Positions 1 to 7,291 of a DNA stretch of 15,884 nt are shown here, piece by piece. Position numbers and translations under genes: made by a program. This stretch comes from Actinomycetota bacterium (GTDB lineage: Bacteria; Actinomycetota; Acidimicrobiia; Acidimicrobiales; Acidimicrobiaceae): the NCBI GenBank assembly GCA_004366215.1, contig SIRY01000217.1, positions 1-15,884 on the forward strand, written 5' to 3'. Below the pieces are notes generated by a model, which was not told the origin of the DNA, searched no databases, and was given only the letters and a program-made list of their open reading frames with translations. Numbering within the stretch: the first letter of the stretch is position 1; each line of letters starts with the position of its first letter.

Positions 1-2511
1 CCCCAGCTGACGTAGGTCGTCGAGCCGCCGTGCGGCCTCTTGGAGGTCGCCACCGAGGGAGTGCGCCTCGGTGACCTCGAGGACGAGCCGGTCCGTCGCG
101 ACGCCTCGGAGGAGCTGGGCGACGTCGCGGGAGAAGCTCGAGCTCATGAGGTGGCGGGCGGCCACGTTGACGGCGAGCAGCGGCGGCGTCGCTACGTCGT
201 CGAGGAGGTGGCAGGCGTGCTCCAACGCGGCGAGGTCGAGGCGCCGAGCGAGCGCAGCGTCACGCTCGACGACGTCCATGAACTCGCTGGCTGGAACACA
301 TCGGCCGGCGTCGTACCAACGTGCGAGGAGCTCGGCACCGACGACGCGTTGGCCGTGGAGGTCGACCTGAGGCTGGTACCAGAATCGCAGCGCCGGCGTG
401 CCGATCGCACCACCAAGCGTGGCTCGGACGCGGTGCCGTCGCTCCGCCTCGCGGGCCATCGAGGCCTCGAAGACGACGGTGGTCGCTCCGCCAGAGGCCT
501 TGGCAGCGTACATGGCCTCGTCGGCGTGCGCGAGGAGCGTCTCGACGTCAGACCCCGCCGTGCCCCAGACGGCCCAACCGAGGCTCGCCGCGAGGGGGCC
601 TGCGGGGGTCTCGACGGCTGCGGCCGCGAGGATGAGGCTCGAGACCCAAGTGAGACCCTCGGTGCCAAGCGGGGCGAGGATGCCGAACTCGTCGCCGCCG
701 AGGCGAGCGACGATGAGCCGAGGTGGTAGCCTCGCTAGCGAGGCGCCGACGAGAGCGAGGATGCGGTCGCCTTCTGAGTGGCGGTAGGTGTCGTTCCACT
801 CCTTGAAGCCGTCGAGGTCGAGGATGCCAAGGGCAAAGGGGGTGCCCTCGGTACGCGCTTGCTGGCAGAGCAGCTCGGCCTCCTCGAGGAAGGCACGTCG
901 GTTCGGCAGGTTGGTGAGCGCGTCGCGGCGCGCTGAGGCGTGCTGGGCGTCCCGCTCTGCGCGCAGCGACGCTTCGAGCTGGATGCGAGTGCGCTGAGCT
1001 GCGAGCGTCGTCGCCATGCGCTCGAGGAGGAGGAGCTCGCGGTGTGGGCTGATGGGGCTTCGCTGGGAGCGCGCGCAGAGCACGAGCTCGGGTGCCTCGG
1101 GAATCGGCGTGGCGAAGAGCCAGTCCTCGAGGACTGCGCTCGCGCGGTCCCACCGAGCTGGTCGCGGTGTGAGCCTGAGCGCGCGAGCCTGCTGCTCTCG
1201 ACGAACGCGCGCGCAGAGCCGCTCGAGCGCCGTCGGCAGCGAGGAGATCGCCGAACCTGGGCGCTCAGCGGACGACTGTGAGAGCACGGTCGAGCCGCCG
1301 GTGAGGATGGCGAGGTCGAAGAGTCTCGACGCCACCAGGGTCTCTGTCGCAGCGCGCGCGAGCTCCTCCGTGGTGCTGCAGGCGAAGAAGCGATCCGTCG
1401 TCGTCGCGAGGGTCTCAAAGAGCTGAGCGAGTGCGATCCGCTCGGCGACGGCTGCAGCGCGAGCGAGGGTGTCGGAGGCTCCGAGCGCAACGCGCTCGAG
1501 GAAGCGCGGCAGGTGAGCAGGGAGCGACGACTGCGCCGCGGCGAGGACCACGACGACGACGCGGATGTCGTCGGCGAAGCGCAGCGGGATGGCTCCGGCG
1601 ATGGGTACGCCCCGTAGGCGAGGGTCGCTCCGCCAGTGGTCTGGTAGCTCGAGGTGGCTGGCGGGGCGCTGGATGGTCACGGTGTGTCCGCGTTCGAGCG
1701 CGAGACCGGCGAGCGACACGCGGTCAGTGTCGCGGCGGAGGATCTCTGGCAACCCCAAGATCGAAGGTGCGAGGGGTCCGAGCGTCGCGAGCCGCTCGAA
1801 GCGGCGCTCCCCATCTGAAGTAGCGAGCACGTCCACGCCGTCGACCCCCGGCACCTCACTCAGGCGGTGCGCGAGCTCGAGGACCGTCGACTCTGGAGCC
1901 TCGCTCGTGCGGCTGCGTAGCCACGCGACGATGAGCTCAGCGCGTCGATCCATCTCGAGACGCTCACTGCGCAGCGACTCTTGGTGCAGCTCAGCGGCGG
2001 TGTGGGCGAGCGCATCGATGATGAGTGCGACCTCGACGGGCAGGGCGCCAAGGTCAGCACGGTAGAGCGACAGTAGGTAGCGGGTCCCGTCGTCGGCTCG
2101 CGCAGCCGCTGAGAGCGATCCTTCGATGCCAAAGCGCCGAGCTCGGTCGCGCCATGGTGCGAAGATCGGCTCATCGACGGTTGCGACCTGCGGTGACAGC
2201 GTGCGCAGCGTGAGGCCTCCGGGTCCCTGACCGCTCAGGACGGTCGGATCGTCGCTCAGCTCGAGCCCGTCGCAGTAGGCAGCGGCTTCGCCTGCCTTGG
2301 CAATGATGGTGGCGACACGATCCTCGGGGCCTACACGCGCCCAGAAGCCAGCGAGCGTCGGTGGCTCACAGAAGAGGCGAAGCGCTTCTGCGAGACGCTC
2401 GTCGAGGGAGCGCGGGGCGGCACGTCGCAAGATCCTCTGAGCCTGGAACGCCTTGAGGACGAGGTCGAGCACCCTACTCTCGGGTCCGGCGGGTAGCTCA
2501 GCGACGCTCAT
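1..2511 (-). CDS. GAF-like/GGDEF/EAL cyclic-di-GMP signalling protein (C-terminus beyond window)
   Basis: The reading frame is open without a stop from the ATG at 2511 to base 1, giving 837 residues. AGGAG lies 4 bases upstream of the ATG and supports this start. Residues about 38-180 look like a GAF domain (GQGPGG near 95, FAPWRDRARRFGI at 117-129, then a LLSLY strand). Two weaker sensor-like modules follow, at about 195-350 and 360-510. A GGDEF domain covers about 522-685, with DALTNLPNR at 530-538, metal-site Asp565/Asp567, Lys570, Asn573/Asp574 and intact GGDEF at 605-609. The RxxD inhibitory site normally found just before GGDEF is absent. An EAL domain begins near 700 with YQP (713-715), ELLAR at 727-731 in place of EALxR, Asn782 and LEVTE at 811-815; the rest lies off the edge. 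The protein is probably cytosolic, since I see no membrane segment. The cyclase is predicted active and free of product inhibition. Phosphodiesterase activity cannot be judged from half a domain. Confidence 0.9.
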   Translation of the reverse strand, partial: MSVAELPAGPESRVLDLVLKAFQAQRILRRAAPRSLDERLAEALRLFCEPPTLAGFWARVGPEDRVATIIAKAGEAAAYCDGLELSDDPTVLSGQGPGGLTLRTLSPQVATVDEPIFAPWRDRARRFGIEGSLSAAARADDGTRYLLSLYRADLGALPVEVALIIDALAHTAAELHQESLRSERLEMDRRAELIVAWLRSRTSEAPESTVLELAHRLSEVPGVDGVDVLATSDGERRFERLATLGPLAPSILGLPEILRRDTDRVSLAGLALERGHTVTIQRPASHLELPDHWRSDPRLRGVPIAGAIPLRFADDIRVVVVVLAAAQSSLPAHLPRFLERVALGASDTLARAAAVAERIALAQLFETLATTTDRFFACSTTEELARAATETLVASRLFDLAILTGGSTVLSQSSAERPGSAISSLPTALERLCARVRREQQARALRLTPRPARWDRASAVLEDWLFATPIPEAPELVLCARSQRSPISPHRELLLLERMATTLAAQRTRIQLEASLRAERDAQHASARRDALTNLPNRRAFLEEAELLCQQARTEGTPFALGILDLDGFKEWNDTYRHSEGDRILALVGASLARLPPRLIVARLGGDEFGILAPLGTEGLTWVSSLILAAAAVETPAGPLAASLGWAVWGTAGSDVETLLAHADEAMYAAKASGGATTVVFEASMAREAERRHRVRATLGGAIGTPALRFWYQPQVDLHGQRVVGAELLARWYDAGRCVPASEFMDVVERDAALARRLDLAALEHACHLLDDVATPPLLAVNVAARHLMSSSFSRDVAQLLRGVATDRLVLEVTEAHSLGGDLQEAARRLDDLRQLG

Positions 2512-2604
2512 CGTGCTCCTCGGGGCGCTCTCTCGACTCTTATCGTACGACACGCGTGGCGCTTGAGCTCGTAGCGCGACCGAGACCTGAGCTAGGCTCG
2601 GCGC
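2512..2604. promoter_or_regulatory. Divergent promoter region between the GGDEF/EAL gene and the formate dehydrogenase-like gene
   Basis: These 93 bases separate two divergent genes. For the minus gene, TACGAT on the minus strand (2547 down to 2542) fits a -10 box. It would give a leader of about 24 bases carrying the AGGAG ribosome site. I see no clear -35 at the right distance. For the plus gene, TAGGCT at 2593-2598 fits a -10 box ending six bases before the ATG at 2605. All of this is motif matching by eye. Confidence 0.4.
2593..2598 (+). promoter_or_regulatory. Candidate -10 box for a leaderless transcript of the formate dehydrogenase-like gene
   Basis: TAGGCT (TAnnnT type) is followed by six bases and then the ATG at 2605. 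Transcription would therefore start at or next to the A of the start codon. No purine-rich ribosome site lies in the 15 bases before the ATG, as expected for a leaderless message, which is common in actinobacteria. A TTGAGC at 2563-2568 is 24 bases away, too far to be a normal -35. Confidence 0.4.
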
Positions 2605-5586
2605 ATGGACCAGAGCGTGTCGAGGCGCGAGGACGACGCTGCTGAGCTCGTCGAGTTCGAAGTCGACGGTGAGCTGCATCGAGCAGCGCGAGGTCAGCTG
2701 CTCGTGGAGATCCTCGGGGCGACGGTGCCTCACGTGTGCTACCACCCCCAGCTCGGTAGCATCGGCACGTGTGACACGTGCCTCGTCGAGGTCGACGGGG
2801 CCTACGCACGCGCGTGCGAGGTGACGGTGGAAGCTCACCTCACGGTGCGCACCCGCGGTGTCGACCTACGCCTCGAGCGACGTCGAGCAGGCGCAGCGCT
2901 CCTTAGCAACCACGAGCTCTACTGTACGGTGTGCGACAACTCCAACGGCGACTGCGAGCTGCACCAGGCGGCGTGGGACCTCGAGCTTGACGAGGAGGCA
3001 GCGCAGTTCACGCCGAAGCCGTACGAGGTCGACGACTCCCACCCGTTCTACCGCTACGACCCGTCGCAGTGCATCCTCTGCGGGCGGTGCGTGCAGGCCT
3101 GCCAGGAAGTGCAGGTGAACGAGACGCTAACGATCGACTGGTCTCTCCCGCGGCCGCGAGTGCTCTGGGACGGTGGTAGGCCGGCGGGGGAGTCGAGCTG
3201 CGTGAGCTGCGGGCACTGCGTCAGCGTCTGTCCTTGCAACGCGCTCATGGAGAAGAGCATGCTCGGCCGTGCAGGGACCCTGAGCTGGCTCGGCGATCGG
3301 GCGCTTCGCCCGCTGATCGAGCTCACCAAGGCGACGGAGCCGGTGATCGGCGTCAAGCCGGTCTTTGCCCTATCGGACGCCGAGTCGCAGCTGCGCCGAA
3401 GCTACGTACGTCGAACGAAGACGGTGTGCACCTACTGCGGTGTGGGGTGTTCCTTCGACGTCTGGACGAGGGGCCGCGAGGTGCTTCGCGTCCATCCAGA
3501 GCACGGTCCGACGAACGGCATCTCGACCTGCGTCAAGGGCAAGTTCGGTTGGGGGTTCGTCAACGCTCCAGATCGTCTAGTCCGGCCACTCGTGCGCCGC
3601 GACGGGCGCTTCTGTGCGACGAGCTGGAGCGACGCGCTCGAGACGATCGCCGAGCGACTCCGAGCGATCATCGCCGAGAGTGGTCCCGATGCGGTCGGCG
3701 TCATCGCCTCGTCGAAGGGTACGAACGAGGAGGCGTACCTTGCTCAGAAGCTCGCGCGGGCCGTGATCGGGACGAACAACGTCGACAACTGCTCACGCTA
3801 CTGCCAGTCGCCCGCCACGATGGGGCTGTGGCGCACTGTCGGCTACGGAGGCGACGCAGGCTCCGTGGAAGACCTGGCTCGCGCGGACCTCGTCATACTC
3901 GTCGGGTCGAACACCGCGGAGAGCCATCCGGTCATCGCCGCGCGTATCAAAGCGGCGCACAAGCAGGGGCGCCTCCGCCTGGTCGTCGCTGACCTCCGTC
4001 GCCACGAGATGGCCGACCGAGCCGACCTGTTCCTGCGTCCCCGACCGGGTACTGACCTTGTGTGGCTGAGCGCTGTGACGCGCCTCCTCATCGAAGAGGG
4101 TCGCGTCGACGAGGCGTTCGTGCGAGAGCGAGTGAGCGGCTTTGAGGCGTACCGCGCGAGCCTCGAGCCGTTCGACCTCTCCACAGCGGAGCGCCTCAGT
4201 GGAGTCGCTGCCGCAGACCTGCGGAGGCTTGCAGAGATGATCGCCTCGTCGCCCCGGGTGGCGATCGCCTGGGCGATGGGCGTGACCCAGCACGAGGGCG
4301 GCTCTGACACGTCGACGGCGATCTCCAACCTCCTGCTCGTCACCGGCAACTACGGACGTCCCGGGACAGGCGCCTATCCCTTGCGCGGCCACAACAACGT
4401 GCAAGGAGCGAGCGACTTTGGAGCCATGCCGAGCTACCTACCAGGCTACGAGGCTGTCTCGGACTCGTCCGTGCGGGCGAAGTGGTCGTCGCTCTGGGGG
4501 GTCACGGTTCCAGAGCGCGCTGGGCTCGACAACCACCAGATGATCGACGCCGTCCACGCGGGTGCCCTCCGTGCCCTCATCGTGGTGGGTGAGGAGCTCG
4601 GTATCGTCGACGCGAACGCGCTCCACGTTCAAGACGCGCTGCGGCGCTTGGATCTTCTCGTCGTGTCCGACCTGTTCCTCTCGCGAACGGCGACGTTTGC
4701 AGACGTCGTGCTTCCGGCGGCAGCGTCACTCGAGAAGGAGGGAACGTTCACGAACACTGAGCGCCGCATCCAACGGCTCTACCAGGCGATGCCGCCACCG
4801 GGCGAGGCGCGGCCAGACTGGGAGTGGCTCGTCGCGCTGGCTCAGGCGCTCGGGGCGCCGTGGCGGTACACTCACCCGAGTGAGGTGATGGCGGAAGCGG
4901 CCTCGGCGGCCGCCATCGTGGCCGGGGTGAGCTACGAGCGCCTCGAGGGCTACGCGTCGCTGCAGTGGCCGGTCGCACCCGACGGCCACGACACGCCACT
5001 GCTCTACACGCAGCGCTTCGCCTTCGACGACGGCAAGGCGCGGCTCTGGCCACTCGAGTGGCACGAGCCCTCTGAGCAGCCCGACGAGGAGTTCGACCTC
5101 CACCTCAACAACGGCCGCCTCCTCGAGCACTTCCACGAAGGCAACTTGACGTACCGTACCGCAGGCATCGAGGCCCAGACCCCTCAGCCCTTCGTCGAAG
5201 TCTCCCCTGAGCTCGCCGCAGAGCGAGGGCTTCGAGATGGTCAGCTGGTGCGCCTCGTCTCGCGCCGAGGGGCGGTTCGGGTGCGGGTGCTCGTGACCGA
5301 TCGTGTTCGGGGACGTGAGCTGTACATGCCCATGAACGGACGAGCGAACCACGAGGCGGTGAACGTGCTGACGAGCTCGGCGACGGATCGTGCGACGCAC
5401 ACCCCCGCCTTCAAGGAGCTCGCGGTCCGGCTCGAGGCCCTCGGGGACCCCGTTGGGGTCGCCGTGCCTCGTCGCAACTGGCGCTTTGGTCGGCGGACTC
5501 CGCAGCGAGGAGTCGCGATCGAGGGCAAGCGCCGGCGCCGTGACTACCGGGATCCGACTCGCAGCGGAGGGAGGTACGGTGGCTGA
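2605..5586 (+). CDS. fdhF: Formate dehydrogenase-like molybdopterin oxidoreductase, alpha subunit (YjgC/YrhE type)
   Basis: This 993-residue protein is a probable Mo/W-bis-MGD oxidoreductase, annotated by family as formate to CO2. In order it has a [2Fe-2S] domain (Cys45, 56, 59, 71), a NuoG-like His-Cys3 cluster site (His103, Cys107, 110, 117) and two ferredoxin-type [4Fe-4S] motifs (Cys156/159/162/166 and 199/202/205/209). The molybdopterin domain follows with its own [4Fe-4S] site (Cys275/278/282/309), then a molydopterin dinucleotide-binding domain from about 850 (HLNNGRLLEHFHEGNLTYRT) and a basic tail. The metal-ligand position is Cys400 (NCSRYCQSPAT), so it is not a selenoprotein. The residue after it is Gln401, where E. 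coli FdhH has the catalytic His141. Arg594 in PLRGHNNVQG aligns with Arg333 of FdhH. No signal peptide is visible, so it is cytoplasmic. No NADH-binding subunit gene (FdsB/FdsG type) is adjacent; the next gene is DUF1641. Formate as substrate is a family-based inference. Confidence 0.9.
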   Translation: MDQSVSRREDDAAELVEFEVDGELHRAARGQLLVEILGATVPHVCYHPQLGSIGTCDTCLVEVDGAYARACEVTVEAHLTVRTRGVDLRLERRRAGAALLSNHELYCTVCDNSNGDCELHQAAWDLELDEEAAQFTPKPYEVDDSHPFYRYDPSQCILCGRCVQACQEVQVNETLTIDWSLPRPRVLWDGGRPAGESSCVSCGHCVSVCPCNALMEKSMLGRAGTLSWLGDRALRPLIELTKATEPVIGVKPVFALSDAESQLRRSYVRRTKTVCTYCGVGCSFDVWTRGREVLRVHPEHGPTNGISTCVKGKFGWGFVNAPDRLVRPLVRRDGRFCATSWSDALETIAERLRAIIAESGPDAVGVIASSKGTNEEAYLAQKLARAVIGTNNVDNCSRYCQSPATMGLWRTVGYGGDAGSVEDLARADLVILVGSNTAESHPVIAARIKAAHKQGRLRLVVADLRRHEMADRADLFLRPRPGTDLVWLSAVTRLLIEEGRVDEAFVRERVSGFEAYRASLEPFDLSTAERLSGVAAADLRRLAEMIASSPRVAIAWAMGVTQHEGGSDTSTAISNLLLVTGNYGRPGTGAYPLRGHNNVQGASDFGAMPSYLPGYEAVSDSSVRAKWSSLWGVTVPERAGLDNHQMIDAVHAGALRALIVVGEELGIVDANALHVQDALRRLDLLVVSDLFLSRTATFADVVLPAAASLEKEGTFTNTERRIQRLYQAMPPPGEARPDWEWLVALAQALGAPWRYTHPSEVMAEAASAAAIVAGVSYERLEGYASLQWPVAPDGHDTPLLYTQRFAFDDGKARLWPLEWHEPSEQPDEEFDLHLNNGRLLEHFHEGNLTYRTAGIEAQTPQPFVEVSPELAAERGLRDGQLVRLVSRRGAVRVRVLVTDRVRGRELYMPMNGRANHEAVNVLTSSATDRATHTPAFKELAVRLEALGDPVGVAVPRRNWRFGRRTPQRGVAIEGKRRRRDYRDPTRSGGRYGG

Positions 5587-6034
5587 GCCGCTCGAGGTCG
5601 TACCGAGCGAGGCGCTGTGGTCGAGCCTGGAGCCTGCGGGCGCCCGTGAGCGCGACCGTCGACTCGACGCCGTGCGCCGCGCGGTGGCTGTGGTGGCAGA
5701 ACGCCTCGAGACGCCGGCCGGGCGTCGGGGTGTCGAGGCAGTGGCGCGGCTGCTCGCAGTCCTCGCCACCACGTCGCCGCGAGTAGCGGAGGGGCTCGGG
5801 CGAGGCTTCGCGCGGGCGGCAGCGGCGCTCGAGACGTCATCGACCCCGAGTCTGCGCGAGCTCGCTCGTCTCACGCGCTCCCGCGAGCTGCGGCGCGGGC
5901 TCTGGATCCTCATCGAGCTGATCGCAGGGCTCGGCGAAGCGTCGGCTTCAGCTTCGCGGTCGGGATTGCCTGCGGGGGCAGCGCCGCGCGAGGGTGTAAC
6001 CCGAACGGGCGACGGGGCGTCCGATACTCCGTGA
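5579..6034 (+). CDS. DUF1641 family protein, partner of the formate dehydrogenase-like enzyme
   Basis: This protein has 151 residues from the GTG at 5579. GGAGG at 5566-5570 lies 8 bases upstream and fixes this start, although the frame stays open further upstream. The start overlaps the last 8 bases of the preceding gene, so the two are almost certainly co-transcribed and translationally coupled. The protein is helical and Ala/Leu/Arg-rich. The conserved DUF1641 feature is the segment ELRRGLWILIELIAGLG at 103-119. The C-terminal 30 residues are low complexity. I see no cofactor-binding motif, signal peptide or obvious membrane span. In Bacillus subtilis the same pairing occurs as yjgC-yjgD and yrhE-yrhD. 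The biochemical role is unknown; an assembly, anchoring or electron-transfer partner for the oxidoreductase is a guess from context. Confidence 0.75.
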   Translation: MAEPLEVVPSEALWSSLEPAGARERDRRLDAVRRAVAVVAERLETPAGRRGVEAVARLLAVLATTSPRVAEGLGRGFARAAAALETSSTPSLRELARLTRSRELRRGLWILIELIAGLGEASASASRSGLPAGAAPREGVTRTGDGASDTP

Positions 6035-6082
6035 GGAGAGGCGTGTGGTGGCACGGGCACCGGTGGGTCGCGGCACGGCGCC

Positions 6083-6111
6083 TTGCCGAGGGCCGGCGTG
6101 CTGGCTACCAT
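6083..6111 (+). promoter_or_regulatory. Promoter of pdhABC-lpdA (-35 TTGCCG, 17 bp, -10 TACCAT)
   Basis: The -35 element matches the TTGACA consensus at four of six positions. The -10 element matches TATAAT at the key first, second and last positions. The spacing is the optimal 17 bases. It sits about 100 bases before the pdhA start and is the best housekeeping-type promoter match I found in the window. It has not been tested against a background rate of chance matches. Confidence 0.5.
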
Positions 6112-6155
6112 GAGGACAGCCCGAGCGGTGGCGATCCCACGCCCGAGGTGAGATG

Positions 6156-6184
6156 GTCGGACGGCTCCGCACAGAGCGTCCGGC
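6156..6184 (+). promoter_or_regulatory. Hairpin in the pdhA leader
   Basis: Bases 6156-6162 pair with 6178-6184 and bases 6164-6167 pair with 6174-6177, with G6163 bulged. This makes 11 pairs, one of them a G-U, around the six-base loop 6168-6173. It ends 12 bases before the pdhA ribosome site. No T-run follows, so it is not an intrinsic terminator. A role in RNA stability, translation control or protein binding is possible but only inferred. Confidence 0.4.
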
Positions 6185-6208
6185 GGCAGAACCCAGAAAG
6201 GGGGTCCC

Positions 6209-7291
6209 GTGCCGATGCAAGCCGGCTCGATGGAGGAGCAGTTCCCGCTCATCCAGCGGCTCAACGAAGATGGTGAGCTCGTTGGAGAGCTCGGCATCGT
6301 CGACGAGCAGGGCCTCGTCGACGTCTACCGGTCCATGGTGATGCTGCGCCGGTTCGACGAGCGCGCGTGGAATCTCCAACGCCAAGGGGTCATCGGAACC
6401 TACGCACCGTTCAAGGGTCAAGAGGCGGCGCAGCTCGGTGCAGCGTACGGTCTTGGAGCACGTGACTGGCTTGTGCCGACGTACCGTGACTGGGCTGCCT
6501 GTTGGGCGCGGGGGGTGCCTCTTGAGCACGGGCTGTTCTTCGCGAAGGGCCACCCCCGGATGGGAGCTGTTCCCGAGGAAGCTCGGGTCTTCCCGGCGCA
6601 GGTCGTCATCGCGGCCCAGACGCTCCACGGCGTGGGACTCGCCTGGTCGCTCAAGCTACGGCGAGAGGCTGCAGCGGCGCTCGTGACCTTCGGCGACGGT
6701 GCGGCGAGCCAGGGCGACACGCACGAGGCCATGAACTTCGGGTCGGTCTTTGGGGTTCCCCTCATCTTCTTCTGCGAGAACAACCACTGGGCCATCTCGG
6801 TGCCGCTCGAGCGCCAGATGCGCTCAGAGACTGTGGCCCAGCGCGCGCTCGCCTACGGTATGGAGGGCTTCCGCGTCGACGGTAACGACTACGTCGCTGT
6901 GGTCAACCTCGTGCACGACCTCGCAGAGCGAGCGCGTCGCGGAGAAGGCCCGTTCCTCGTCGAGGCGGTGACCTACCGACTCGGCGCGCACACGACGGCG
7001 GACGACCCGACGAAGTACCGAGCGAGCGATGAAGAGCAGCGGTGGGAGCAACGCGACCCCATCCGACGGCTCGAGCGCTTCCTCCTCGGTCGTGGCCTGC
7101 TCGACGACGCGGGGATCGCAGAGGCCGAGGAGGCTGCGCTGCAGGAGGTCGAGGCCACGCTCGAACGGTTCCGTCAGGCCCTCGAGGAGGATCCGGCCGT
7201 ACTCTTCGACCACGTCTACGCCGAACTCACGCCGCAGCTCGCGGCTCAGCGTGACCGCTTCGTGGCCCGAGCCAAGGAGGTCGAGCACTGA
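6209..7291 (+). CDS. pdhA: Pyruvate dehydrogenase E1 component, alpha subunit
   Basis: This 360-residue subunit carries half of the thiamine diphosphate site that decarboxylates pyruvate and reductively acetylates the lipoyl group of E2. The TPP/Mg signature is present: GDG at 162-164, then ENNHWAIS with Asn191-Asn192. The N-terminal FPLIQRLNEDGELV and YAPFKGQEA segments resemble the Bacillus-type PdhA more than the branched-chain enzyme. The HTTADDPTKYR loop near the C-terminal third is typical of E1alpha. The GTG at 6209 is taken as start because AAAGGGGG (6197-6204) is well placed. ATGs at 6215 and 6230 are alternatives. The stop overlaps the pdhB start (ATGA), so the two subunits of the heterotetramer are translationally coupled. 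Branched-chain 2-oxoacid specificity is a less likely alternative. Confidence 0.93.
   Translation: MPMQAGSMEEQFPLIQRLNEDGELVGELGIVDEQGLVDVYRSMVMLRRFDERAWNLQRQGVIGTYAPFKGQEAAQLGAAYGLGARDWLVPTYRDWAACWARGVPLEHGLFFAKGHPRMGAVPEEARVFPAQVVIAAQTLHGVGLAWSLKLRREAAAALVTFGDGAASQGDTHEAMNFGSVFGVPLIFFCENNHWAISVPLERQMRSETVAQRALAYGMEGFRVDGNDYVAVVNLVHDLAERARRGEGPFLVEAVTYRLGAHTTADDPTKYRASDEEQRWEQRDPIRRLERFLLGRGLLDDAGIAEAEEAALQEVEATLERFRQALEEDPAVLFDHVYAELTPQLAAQRDRFVARAKEVEH

Larger units (their letters stand above)
6035..6208 (+). promoter_or_regulatory. Intergenic region with the pyruvate dehydrogenase operon promoter and leader
   Basis: The 174 bases hold no convincing gene. A sigma70-like promoter is visible: TTGCCG at 6083-6088, a 17-base spacer, and TACCAT at 6106-6111. 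Transcription would start near 6118 and give a leader of about 90 bases. The leader contains a hairpin (6156-6184) and then the purine-rich ribosome site AAAGGGGG at 6197-6204. I found no clear terminator for the upstream pair, so some read-through into pdh is possible. Confidence 0.55.

Noticed and set aside
40..729. A 229-codon plus-strand frame at the left edge
   Set aside because: It is opposite the GGDEF and EAL domains of the minus-strand gene, whose motifs are intact. The plus-strand product looks like nothing known.
3781..3819. Possible selenocysteine at the formate dehydrogenase active site
   Set aside because: The codon at the ligand position is TGC (Cys400), not TGA, and the frame has no internal TGA.
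6035..6082. Intrinsic terminator after the DUF1641 gene
   Set aside because: Short GC palindromes such as CACCGGTG are present, but there is no stable stem followed by a T-run.
4726..6297. A 523-codon minus-strand open frame opposite the end of the formate dehydrogenase-like gene, DUF1641 and the pdh promoter
   Set aside because: Low-complexity Ser/Arg/Ala composition, no family resemblance, and it covers well-supported plus-strand genes.
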